This document shows, one piece after another, positions 50,984-61,031 of a DNA stretch of 64,000 bases; positions within the stretch are counted from its first letter, which is position 1, and every line of letters begins with the position of its first letter. The notes below the pieces were generated by a model. It had not been told where the DNA came from. It did not search any database and saw only the letters and a list, made by a program, of their open reading frames with translations. The DNA comes from Prorocentrum cordatum (lineage: Eukaryota; Sar; Dinophyceae; Prorocentrales; Prorocentraceae): contig CAUYUJ010000336.1 of assembly GCA_963575745.1 (NCBI GenBank), positions 486,580 to 550,579 on the forward strand, written 5' to 3'. The translations under genes were made by a program, and so were the position numbers.

Positions 50984-52189
50984 ATGGCAGGCGATGGGCC
51001 CCAGAAGCTCAACCGCCATGCGCAGCGGCGCCGCGAGCAGGCTAAGGACTGGTGCTGCAAGTTCTGCGTCCACCCGATCACGCAGAACCAGTGGTGGAAT
51101 CGGTCCGACACGGTGTCGTGCTCCAAGTGCGGGACGGCCAAGGCGGTGGCATTCATGTGTGTTCGCCCGCCGCCTGGACCGTCCACCAAGCGTGCCAAGC
51201 CGCCAGCAGCTAATCCATCGGGCAACGGCTCCACTGCGGTGCCGCCGTGGGTCAATGACAAGCTGGAGGCCTTGGCAAAGGAGCTTGCCAGCACCAAGGC
51301 CAAGCTGGCCGAGACCACCAGCAAGCTGCAGGGGCCGTTCATGGAGGTCGACGAGGGCGCAGAGCACGGTGAGGGCCAGGGTGACTCCTTGGACCAGAAG
51401 CGGGCTCGCCTCGAGGAGGTCGACGCCGCGCTGCGGGCCATCGCGGGCTCCAGCGAGGTCCTGTTCGAGACGGCTCGTGTCGAGCTGGAGGACACTCGCA
51501 AGAAGCTCAGCGCGGAGCTGGCGGCTGCGAAGCCCGTCCCAGCGCAGCTGCGCACCTTGTCCTTCAAGCTGGGCAAGCTCGAGCAGAAGCGCGCCAAGCA
51601 GGAGGAGGCCCTGCAGACGGCCAAGGACAAGGTCGTGCAGGCCAATAAGGAGGTGGATGAGGCCACGCAGCAGATCGCCGAGTCCGACGCGGCGATCTTG
51701 GAGCTCCAGCAGGAGCAGACGCGGCTTGCCGCCACGCTCCCTCGGCCACCAGCTGGAGGCGTCTCGCCGAAGGCTGACATCGTCGAGGGGCTCGGCGTCA
51801 CCATCGAGAAGATGGGCGCGATGTTGGCAGAGCTCGGCGATAGCGGGGTGCTCGCGGAGAAGCTCGGCGCGGTGCTGGGCGAGGTCCGTGAGTACGAGAA
51901 GCGTAAGGTCGAGGCCGCAGCGCAGGAGGCCAAGGCTGCAGCCGAGGCAAGGGCGACTCAGGCCAAGGCCGAGCCCGTGCCCAGCCAGGGCGCCAAGGGG
52001 CCGGAGGCAGGCCCTGACCTCCCAGACCCCGACACGGCGACCGAGGAGGAGCTGCGCGAGTTCCTCTCCAGCTCGGGCGTGGACCCGTCCCAGGAGAGCT
52101 CGGAGCTCCGCGGCCAGGTGCGCAAGATCACCGACGCGCTGGGCGGCTGGCGCGAGGTCAAGAGGGCCAAGGTGGTGTCTGCTGCCTAG
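50984..52189 (+). CDS. LINE D ORF1: zinc finger plus long coiled coil
   Basis: 401 residues from ATG at 50984, chosen because the zinc finger follows at once. Residues 23-49 (51050-51130) hold W-C-C-x2-C ... N-R-S-D-T-V-S-C-x2-C, like a RanBP2-type ribbon with a longer first loop. From about residue 87 to 250 there is a strong heptad pattern (KLEALAKELASTKAKLAETT, KLGKLEQKRAKQEEALQTAK, ILELQQEQTRLAATL), then an Ala/Glu-rich helix and an acidic tail (DPDTATEEELREFLSSSG). Likely the LINE RNP protein: zinc finger for nucleic acid, coiled coil for oligomerisation. TAG at 52187-52189. It is unrelated to the SR-rich ORF1 of LINE A. Confidence 0.78.
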   Translation: MAGDGPQKLNRHAQRRREQAKDWCCKFCVHPITQNQWWNRSDTVSCSKCGTAKAVAFMCVRPPPGPSTKRAKPPAANPSGNGSTAVPPWVNDKLEALAKELASTKAKLAETTSKLQGPFMEVDEGAEHGEGQGDSLDQKRARLEEVDAALRAIAGSSEVLFETARVELEDTRKKLSAELAAAKPVPAQLRTLSFKLGKLEQKRAKQEEALQTAKDKVVQANKEVDEATQQIAESDAAILELQQEQTRLAATLPRPPAGGVSPKADIVEGLGVTIEKMGAMLAELGDSGVLAEKLGAVLGEVREYEKRKVEAAAQEAKAAAEARATQAKAEPVPSQGAKGPEAGPDLPDPDTATEEELREFLSSSGVDPSQESSELRGQVRKITDALGGWREVKRAKVVSAA

Positions 52190-55100
52190 CCTGGTGCGAG
52201 CGCTGCTGCTCCTGGCGCTCCTGCCGCTGGCAAGGGCATCTGGCACCATCGGCACGGTTGCTGGGGGGCTGGACGCCAACCCGCTGTTCGGGCAGGCGGC
52301 GGCGGCGGCAGGCCCCAGCCGCTCCCCAGCGGCCCAGGCCGAGGCCAGCGCCGCCCGCAGCAAGCGGCGGGCCCAGCTGCTGGCGCGCGTTGGAGCGCGC
52401 GAGAAGGCCTTGGCCAAGGCGAGCGCGCGCCAGCGCCGAGGCAAGGCCTCCAGCAAGGTCGGCCTGTCTACGGCCGATCGAGACGTACTGCTTCCTCGAC
52501 GAGCAGGGCAGAATGCCCCGCCAGATTTTGATTCCCGCGATCGCGGAGGCCGTCTGGTCGACAACGGGGAGGTTTGCTCAGGCATTGGATCTGCTGGGCT
52601 TCTGGCTGGGACAACTGGCGGAGGTGATGGCAAGGATGATGCTTGGGGCCGCCCATTCTCTTTTTCTGACCCGGGTGCAGATGATGATGGTAATCATGTT
52701 CCTGACCGTAAGGGCTCTGTTGTGACTTTCAATTGCTCTGAGGAGGGTCAGCTGTTGCGCTTCCTTGATTCCTGCGAGCACACTGTGGTGGCTATACAAG
52801 AGCACCACGTCGCAGAGGATCGTCTTCCAGACCTGCAGCATCGAGCCTTGGACCCTGGCTGGCATGGAGTCTGGAGCTCGGCCACCAAGACGGGCAACCA
52901 GGAGGGCACTCAGGCGGGCCTGGCCATCCTGGCTAAGGGAGACGTGCTGGTCACGGCCCCCCCAGGGCGCTCGACGCCCCATATGGCGAATGGGAGAGCG
53001 CTGGCTGCCCACGTCCATTGGGGGGTGCCTGGGGGATTCATTCTGATTTCAACATATCTATATGTGAATGAAGGCCTCTCTGATAATAACGTTCGCATCT
53101 TGGCTGATATCTGCGAGTACATTGAAGTTGTCAACGCAATGGGTCTTGATTGGATCGTAGCGGGAGACTTCAACCTTGAGCAGGCTGAGTTCGGGGACAT
53201 GGAATGGCTGTATGGATTGGGAGGTGCGCTGGCACGCCCATCAGTCTCGACGTGCAGGCAGTCGTTGCCAGGCAGGACGATAGACTATTTCCTGATGACC
53301 ACCAATCTGCTCCCCAGAACGAGCCGCCCGTATGTGCAGGAAAATGGAGACACATTCCCACACCTGCCAGTAGTATTACCTATCATGGGGAAGGATGTTG
53401 TTCTGAAGACTCGCACGCTGGTCAGCCCGAAGCGCCCTTCGAGACAGCCGAAGCCTGGGTGCGCTAGATACCCTCTGAACTGGAGCCAGGTCAATCGTAT
53501 TATAGATCAAGCGATTGATAATCCCACATTGGGTGCTGCATGGGATGCAGTCTTGGCACAGCTGGAGATAGAGTTGCTTGCCAGATATGATATTGTCGGA
53601 TCTCACACAGAAGCTTATCGAGGCAGAGGCGGAGACACCCAAATGCAGTATACTAAGTTGCGTTGGGAGCCGCCTAGGCGCAGAGGTGAGCAGACAACAC
53701 GAGACAGAGCTTGGAGAGCAGCAGGCCGATGGGCCCGCCATTTACGCCGCTATAAGGAGAGCCTTGTCAATCAGACTGTGCTGCTATGCCATCAGGAGCG
53801 GGCGGGCACGATGTCCAACAAGGCTTTCGACAAGTTGGCTCGCATGCTAGTGGACATCACCAAGTTCATGGCAAGGATTCGCAACGATCCTTTACGTGAC
53901 GCCTTGGATGATGATGCTCGGAACTTCTTCGACATGGACATCGGTTTTGTCACTAGTGGTAGCACGAATCACATGATTGAAAGTATCATCGATCGGGCGG
54001 ACGCTTGCCAGAAGCGCCAGAATGACACGGCTCTAGCGTGTTGGCGAGAGTGGGCGGCTTCGTCGTTCAAAGGTGGAGGTCGTTTCGCACACCGTCACAC
54101 TCGAGGCCGCGCACTTCAGGAAGTTTGCGCTGCCTGCCTGCTTCCTGGTTCGGAGGCGCAGCCATTCAAGATGGCGGACAGAGCCATGCGAGAGTGGGAC
54201 ACCATATGGCACATGCATGATCTTCCTGAGCCAGTTCCACACGGGTCTGATCAGTGGGACGATCTACCACATATATCCTTGGACGATATCAAGCGTGCGA
54301 TCTTGCAGTTCCCTTGGACCACGGGCATCGGGCACTTCGAGTTTGCGCCCCGAGCGTTCTGGTTCGTTTCGGACGCCGGCCTGGAGTCGCTGGCGCGCCT
54401 GTTCATGCGATGTGAAAAGCTTCTGATATGGCCGTCGTCTCGCATTCTCACCCAGCTTGTGCGTATTCCGAAGTCCACAGGCGGCTGCAGGCTGATCGCC
54501 CTAATGCACACCCTCACTCGGATATGGGGACGTGTTCGCCGTCCAACAGCTGTCGCTTGGGAGCGTGACCACGCGCATCCCACGGTGTGGGGGACGGGTC
54601 CAGGGCGATCGTCCAGCGACAGCGCCTTCTCTTTAAATTTAGCTTCGGAGATTGCGCACGAATTGCGAGAGGATTGTGTAACTGTTTTCATAGACATGGT
54701 GAAATGTTATGAATGTGTAGACCTCCAGGCCCTCTTAGGGGAGGCCAGGGCCACAGGGTTCCCGCTCCGCTTGGCCTGGATGGCCATCCAGAACTACACC
54801 CAGCCTAGAGCCCTTAGAGCCTTTGGTAGCTTGTCGTACTCGGTTTCCACGGCCCAAGGGATCTTAGCTGGGTGTTCGCTAGCCACAACTCTGCTCACGG
54901 TGCTTCTGTATAGAAGTTTGAACCTGTCGGTGGAGCGATTCCCATCAGTGGAACCCAGGGACCTGATGGATGACGTGAGTTTTAACTGGGCGGGCAGACG
55001 CCGCCAAGGCAAAGATCCAGGAGAGAGCTCGCATGTGCTAGCGCAAGCGGTTCAGTCTTTCTGTCACGATATTGCCCCCCTCGGTTTGCGAGTGCAGGCG

Positions 55101-57386
55101 AATAAGAGCGGGTTTGTGGCCAACACTTGTGCTGCTCGAGACACATTCGCACGGCACATTTCGCAGCTAGGTTTTCGCAGCAAGCACGGCATGCGTAATC
55201 TAGGGCACGAGATGCACGGAGTCAAGGTTCTGCGGGTCCAAGAGAAGGCCCGACTTCGGGTCTTGCAGTCCAAGAGGCGTAAGGTCTGGGGGCTCCGCCA
55301 GGCTCAACCAGAGGCCGTCAAGGCCCTTTGGCGAACGGGGCTCCTCCCAGCAGCCAGCCACGGTGGTGGCGTTAGCGGCGTGTCCGACGTTTCTCTTCGA
55401 GAGCTTCGAACGTTTGCGGGAGGAATGGTAGGAGCTAAGCCCAAGTCCTGCCTCACTACCTATCTGTGCACGCAAAAGGACGATAGGTTCGACCCTGTGT
55501 TCGATGCTTCGGTTCCGCTTGTTGTGAGGTTTGCTACTTGTGTCTGGGAAGCCAGGGTCGTCCCTTCACGTCTTGCTCGAGCTTGGCTCGCGATTAAAGA
55601 CAGAATTCAGCACAATGCGGCGTGGAAGTATGCCAGGGGTCCTATTTCTTCGGTATGGTATACGCTCCTTCGGATAGGTTGGTCAATGTCGGGACCCACC
55701 ACCTTAGTGAGCGACGAGGGCTGGCCCATCGACCTGCTCCGTGTATGTCCTCAGGACGTGCGCGTTTTCCTGGAGCAGGGAATTCGGAGGTGGCAGGCTG
55801 CGAGGGTCCTGGCCCATTTCCCCGACAACGAGGGGCACACTGTTTGGCGTCGTGCGCTTCGAAAATCAGTGCTTGCTCTCCGTGATGGGGGCCGCCGTGG
55901 GGCGCTGCGGTCCTTGTGGGCTGCGGGGGTCTGGACTCCAGAGCGCCTCCATTCGATTAATTTGCGCCCGACGCCGTTGTGCTTTGTGTGTAAAGAACAG
56001 GTCGGCACCGAGGCCCACCAGTGGTGGGGTTGCGATGGCATGCTTGAGTGTAGGCCCGAGGAAGCTATGCCCGACGATGTCCTGGAGCACCGTGCCAGCT
56101 TGGTCAAGAGCTACCAGACAGATAACGGCAAGGAAGCTTTCTTTTTAAATTATGGGCTGCCGCCCTTGCCGCTTTTTCCAGAGCCAGTGGCCGACTCGCT
56201 TCCGACGATGGGGTGGGGTGACTGGCGGGGAGTCTGGGGGCCGAAGGTGTACACGGACGGGTCAGGCCTGGCGAATTCGATGGAAGGCCTGACGCGTTGT
56301 GGCTGGGCCGTGGTCCAACTAGATGAGTCTGGCTGTGTAGTCAGAGCGATCTACGGCCCGCTTCCAGGTAGGCTTCAGACCGTCCCGAGGGCGGAACATT
56401 ATGCTGCCCTACGAGCCATCCAGATCGCAGCGCACCCAGCAGAGATTGTGTCTGATCATCTTAGTTTGGTGAAGACTGGTCGGCAGCTCTCTTCTTTGTG
56501 TGAATCAGGTGCTTCCCGTCAGGCGTTTATTTGGAGGCAGATCAGGCACGAGATCGGGCAGTCGGAGCCTCCCATCTTTCGCTGGACGAGCGCCCATCGC
56601 TCCCTGGACGACGTGTTGCCCCTTGGGGCGGCCGAAGTTTTTGATTTCGTCGGAAACGAATGGGCCGATTATTTTGCAAAATTGGGCTCGCAGTCCCATG
56701 CAGTAGCGCAGGTCCTCGTTGATGTGCACAAATCCAGATTGCAGGTCGCTCGTAAGGACGGTGAGGCCTTTGCCTGGATGGTCCAGGCGGCCGCGCGGAA
56801 GGCGGAGCAGCTGCAGCCAGCTGCCGACGCCCCAGCGCCCCGCAAGGCCACCCCCGCTCCTTCGCTTTCTGTCACATCTCACACGATGATGTTCTGTAAA
56901 GCTATCTCAGAGTACAGGTGTTCGTCGTGCAATCGTTTCGCTCGCACTGCCCTGTCCTATCGTTTTTTGCGAAACTCGGCTTGCGCTCCCTCGGCCCTTC
57001 ATCGGGCCACTGCGGAGCGCTTCTTCCGTTTGACCCCCCAGCACTACGTGTCAGACTCGACACCGTCGGTGCAGGTGGCGGTCGAGGCCGCAGGAGGCCC
57101 GTTCCATGAGGAGGAAGGAGGTGTGCTGCCTGCCGCTGCTGCTGCTGATGGGGTGGTGGAGGTGTGCACTTCTCTCGGACATCCCGCCGAACGATTCGGC
57201 CCCGCCGTTATTTGTTTAGCCTGCGGGGCCTTTTCGATTAATGGTGGTCGAAATCCGAAACTTACGACGAAGGCCTGTAAAGGCCACTCTCCCGTGGCCT
57301 CAACGCGGGCCAACGAGGAGAGCAATATTTCTAGGGTCCTTAGGGGCCTGCATCCCCGATCGGGCGAACCCTTGTCGTTCGATTGA
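52190..57386 (+). CDS. LINE D ORF2: endonuclease - RT - RNase H
   Basis: About 1730 residues, one frame from the ORF1 end. There is no ATG before the endonuclease; the first codons encode a hydrophobic LVRALLLLALLPLARAS, so initiation may be non-ATG, by reinitiation, or by +1 frameshift from ORF1. Endonuclease 52.72-53.39 kb: AIQEHHV (52797), GDFN (53163-53174), PGRTIDYF, FPHLPV (His 53361). RT about 54.4-55.2 kb: RIPKSTGGCRLIALM, VFIDMVKCYECVD (motif A Asp 54693-54695), AQGILAGCSLATTLL (motif B), RDLMDDVSFN (motif C, 54969-54974; L-M-D-D is unusual). Zinc cluster CFVCKEQVGTEAHQWWGC about 55980. RNase H: Asp 56256, Glu 56394, Asp 56454, Asp 56667. C-terminal Cys pairs follow at about 56.89-56.95 and 57.21 kb (ICLACGAF). 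Copies itself by target-primed reverse transcription. Confidence 0.9.
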
Positions 57387-57552
57387 TGCGTGTGCTGCGC
57401 CTCGCCACTCTCAGCCTACATTTCCGCTGAGATGGTGGCCGAGCCTCGGCACATAAGAGCTGGGCACGGGTGGCCAATGTCCCACCTGCCTGGTTTCTCA
57501 CGCTCCTGCTGGGGGGTGTCAGTGACCCTGACACTTCTTTCATCGCTGCCTG

Positions 57553-58089
57553 CCTCCTCCTCTTCCTCCTCCTCCGCCTCCTCCTCCTACCCCTCCCCCT
57601 CCTCCTCCTCCTCCTCCTCCTCCTCCTCCTCCGCCTCCTCCTCCTCCTCCTCCTCCTCCTCCTCCTCCTCCTCCTCCTCCTCATTTTTTCTTACTCCTCT
57701 TATTCCTCGTGTTCCTCCTCGTCGTCGTCCTCCTCCTTAGCCTCACCCTCCTCCTCCTCCTCCTCCTCCTCCTCCTCTTCCTCCTCCTCCTGCTCCTCCT
57801 CCCCCTTCTCCTCCTCCTCCGCCTCCTCCTCCTCCGCTCCTCCGCCTTCCCTCCTCCCTCCTCCTCCTCCTCCTCCCTCCTGCTCCTTTCTCCTCCTTCT
57901 CCCCCTCTCCTCCTCCGCCTCCCTTCTCTTCTCCCCCCCTCCTCCCCCTCCCCTCCCCCTCCCTCCTCCTCCTCCTCCTCCTCCTCCTGCTCCTCCGCCT
58001 CCCTAATCTTCTCCTCCGCGTCCTCCTCCTCCTCCTCCTCCTTCTCCTCCTCCCCCTCCTCCTCCTCCTTCTCCTCCTCCTCCTCCGCC
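57553..58089. repeat. (TCC)n tract after LINE D
   Basis: More than 500 bp of TCC-type repeats with a TTTTTTCTTACTCCTCTTATT interruption near 57682. It runs into the next SL. Confidence 0.93.
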
Positions 58090-58111
58090 TCCGTAGCCAT
58101 CTTGGTTCAAG
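58090..58111 (+). other. Spliced-leader relict, two mismatches
   Basis: TCCGTAGCCATCTTGGTTCA then AG: the SL with T-to-C and C-to-T changes. It heads a third + strand unit. Confidence 0.92.
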
Positions 58112-59500
58112 AACCACTCTGGCCCAAGCTTTTGCTGGGTCCAGGGTGCCCCTGGGCTGGACTGGCGTTCTTCTGTGTTTTCTTGAGCGCCCCATCCGAG
58201 GCGAACGCAGGGGTGCTCGGTCACTGGGCGCTACGGGCTCCGCCCGTCCCGCTTGGTGGGTGAGCTCCTTTTTCCGCGCGCCTGTCATGTCTGTGTTCCT
58301 TGCTTTCGCGCTCTTCCTGGTGGTCGACTCGACGGTGATCGTTGGGCGCAATTCATCGGCAGCGTTCGGCGAGGAGCACTTCACCACTTCCCGTTTTCCG
58401 TCTTCATCTACGGCAGTAATTGATGTGTTGCGGTGCCAGCACATTGGCGTACGTGGTGCTCGCGCTCATGTGCCTACCCGTTTCGCTACACCGCCCCCAT
58501 CGTCGGCTCTCGTGGCTGGCCTTCTTGCTGTGCTTCTTCGGCTTCGGGCAGGACGTGGTGCTGGACAGCGTCGCCTTCCCTGCCCCGCTGTCGCTTCCCG
58601 ATGGTGGATTTGCCGCCGGTCCAGCTGGGCGCGCCAGGCGCTCCAGAGTTGAAGTACCTCCTCAAGAACAAGGTGGCGGACAAGATCGTGACCGCCATCG
58701 GCGTCGTGACGGTGACGATCAACAACAAGGCGCCCATCGTGAGCTCCGCGATTCGGGCGCGCCGCTGCCTGTACATCGTACTCATGCTATTGTACCTCAG
58801 CGGGCGGCCGCCTGGCATTCTTTTCCATGCGATGCAGGTGGCGCGACAGTTCAGGCAGTATGCAATGCGGCCGGCCGCCATATTTACCCAGATTTGTTCG
58901 ACAAGGCAGTTGGAATGTTCCCATTATTCCCACCGCCGCCTGACGACCTCGGCGAGGCTCTTGGCCCGCCCGACAGGCTACGGTTGGACCATTGCGTTGT
59001 CGTTCCTGCTGGGTCGCGTCTCTGTCTTTGGATAGGCTACCCTGAGCAGGCAATCTTGATGCCAGGCGTACTTGTGGTTATGCGTGCTACCGCGGCTGGC
59101 ATTGTTGCTAATTCAGGCGCCAACTGTAAGTCGGGACCTGCGACTCCTCACCCTCCCCCTGCTCGGCTCCGTGCGCGGCCTGAGTCCAGTTGGGAAATAG
59201 GTGCTCGAGATCGCAGCAGGTCTCGCGCCCACATCCGCAACGCCAGGCCAGTCTCTTCGCCGAGTAGCGCGCCCCCTGCCAGCGGAGGCTCGGCCTCCCA
59301 CAGCGTCGGCGGCTCACTGTCGCCCAGGGAGGAGCCCAGAAGTTTCGTGAAGTCCGCCGAGGAAGGGCTGCGCCGCGCTCAAGAAGCTTTAGTGGAGGTG
59401 AAGCGCCGTCGAGTCGCTTCCTCACCGTCTCCCCGGCCTGGCAACCAAAAATCAATGGCCTCGTCCTCCTGCTGGCCCGCCGCCAACGCGCCTGGTTGAG
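58112..59500 (+). pseudogene. SL-headed unit, unidentified coding remnants
   Basis: After the SL relict several frames are partly coding-like. The best starts at ATG 58601 (MVDLPPVQLGAPGAPELKY then LLKNKVADKIVTAIGVVTV), which looks like a compact helical domain, and runs to about 58760 before the coding character is lost. Near 59.2-59.45 kb another frame is Ser/Arg/Pro-rich with a short helix (SAEEGLRRAQEALVEVKRRR). Together with the zinc-ribbon part downstream this may be the ORF1 of a further retroelement, or a retroposed host gene. I do not recognise it. Confidence 0.35.
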
Positions 59501-59554
59501 GCCCACCGCGCCAAGGAGCGCAACAGGGCCCCTCAGGCCAAGGCCCACGCAGGG

Positions 59555-60300
59555 GAAGCCACGTGTTCGGTGGGCCACTCTCTAATCCTTTTACATAAGG
59601 CGAATTGGAGGTTCGTCTGCGAGTGCAACAATCGTCTCCCGCGCGGCTCGATCACTCTCTGGTGCAGGACGAGTGAGCACACGGTTTGCGGCGACTGCTA
59701 CTCGCCGCCCACGTTGTCTAAAGAAGTTCTTGCTTTAGCGCAGGAGAGGGACTCAGCAGCTAGCGGCTCTGCTCCATCGCAACGCTCGGCCGCCCCCGCT
59801 GCCAAACGCATGCCTGCCTCGGCACGTGCCGCGGAGCAGGTCCCAAAGATGTTGTTGAGGCCCAACTATGATGACGTGCACCCCCTAGTGTGCACGGACT
59901 GCAAGGGCAGAGCCTGGCCAGGCTTGTACTCGAAATCAGACAGGTACCACTGTGCCGTAACTTCATGCCCGTGCTGCTTCAGGTGCCGTCCTGAAGCAGG
60001 TCGTGCATCAGGTGCCGTCCTGCTTCAGGTGCCAGAAGAGCACATGGAACGGCCAGTGGTGGGGTCTTGTCTCGTTCAATGCGGGCAAGGGCTTCGTGTG
60101 CAGATTTTGCTGGCTCGAGGGATGCACGGAGGCAGACCTGCCCAAATGGCAGCGCTGGTTCACGCACCGGCAAAGCATGTACGGTCGCGCAGTCCCCCCA
60201 ACCCCTCCGAATGGAGGCTCTAAGTTTGCCCCGCCGCGCTTTAAGGCTTGGCGCGGCTCGGCGCTCCACCCTTTTCTGGTTGTGTGCATTCCTGGATATT
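59555..60300 (+). pseudogene. Zinc-ribbon-rich coding remnant
   Basis: The frame from 59570 reads WRFVCECNNRLPRG, LWCRTSEHTVCGDC and, after a Ser/Ala-rich linker, VHPLVCTDCKGRAWPGLYSK with a further Cys/His group. At about 59.97-60.0 kb, where a short TGCTTCAGGTGCCGTCC-like word is repeated, the frame changes, and the next reads CFRCQKSTWNGQWWGLVSFN and GFVCRFCWLEGC. At least three C-x2-C pairs suggest several zinc ribbons. The layout resembles a nucleic-acid-binding ORF1 or a LINE C-terminus. Family not identified. Confidence 0.45.
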
Positions 60301-60728
60301 CCAGGCTTGCCGTGCTTGCCGCGCGGGTCTCTTTCTCTTTTCTGATCCCGTCGGTGCTTGGCACTTTCGGGGGGCTCCTCTCTTTCCTGGAGTATTCGCG
60401 GGCGCGGCCTGGTTGCACGTGTCGGTGCCCCTCCCCGTGGTGGTCCCTCGGGGTTCGGTGGACTTTTCGTTGTTGGCTTATTTGGTCTTTGGCCTTTCAC
60501 TGCTGCGCGATCGCGCGGTGCGTGCAGGCTTGGGTCCTGGTAGCTTGTACGGAACATTGCGTGGCCACGGGGGCATGGCCTTGATTGTGGTCCTGGAGCC
60601 TTGCGTTTAGAACGGTTGCTGTGGTTTTCTTTGGAACACGGGGTGCGGGCGCAGGCCTCACCCAGCACCGCCCGTTTTACATGCCCCTCACGGGGCTCTT
60701 TGGCTGTGGACGTCAAAGAATTACCCTC
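60301..60728. other. No gene seen
   Basis: GC-rich sequence, possibly the 3' untranslated part of the preceding unit, before another (TCC)n tract. Confidence 0.4.
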
Positions 60729-60906
60729 TTCCGCCTTTTCCTCCTCCGCCTCCTCGTCCTCCTCCTCCTCCTCCTCCTCCTCCTCCTCCTCCTCCTCCTC
60801 CTCCTCCTCCTCCTCCTCCTCCTCCTCCCCCATCCCCCTCCTCCTCCTCATCCTCCTCCTCCTCCTCCTCCTCCTCCTCCTCCTCTTCCTCCTCCTCCTC
60901 CTCCCT

Positions 60907-60937
<31 letters not shown>

Positions 60938-61031
60938 TCCTCCTCCTCCTCCTCCTCCTCCTCCTCCTCCTCCTCCTCCTCCTCCCCCTCCTCCTCCTCC
61001 TCCTCCTCCTCCTCCTCCTCCGCCTCCCTCT
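60729..61031. repeat. (TCC)n tract
   Basis: About 300 bp of TCC repeats. Unlike the tracts at 39.69, 50.77 and 58.09 kb, it is not followed by a spliced-leader sequence. Confidence 0.95.

Larger units (their letters stand above)
50772..57540 (+). mobile_element. LINE D: SL-headed, apparently intact non-LTR retrotransposon
   Basis: SL - 190-nt leader - ORF1 (50984-52189) - ORF2 (52190-57386) - ~150-nt 3' UTR - (TCC)n. All catalytic residues of endonuclease, RT and RNase H that I can check are present and ORF2 has no internal stop. An exact SL and open frames suggest recent retroposition from a trans-spliced mRNA. A short overlapping upstream ORF starts with ATG directly after the SL (50794). 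Confidence 0.9.

Noticed and set aside
50841-52186. N-terminal ~450 codons of the ORF2 frame as part of the polyprotein
   Set aside because: They overlap ORF1 in another frame and consist of Arg/Ser/Pro-rich shadow sequence; ORF1 has the zinc finger and coiled coil.
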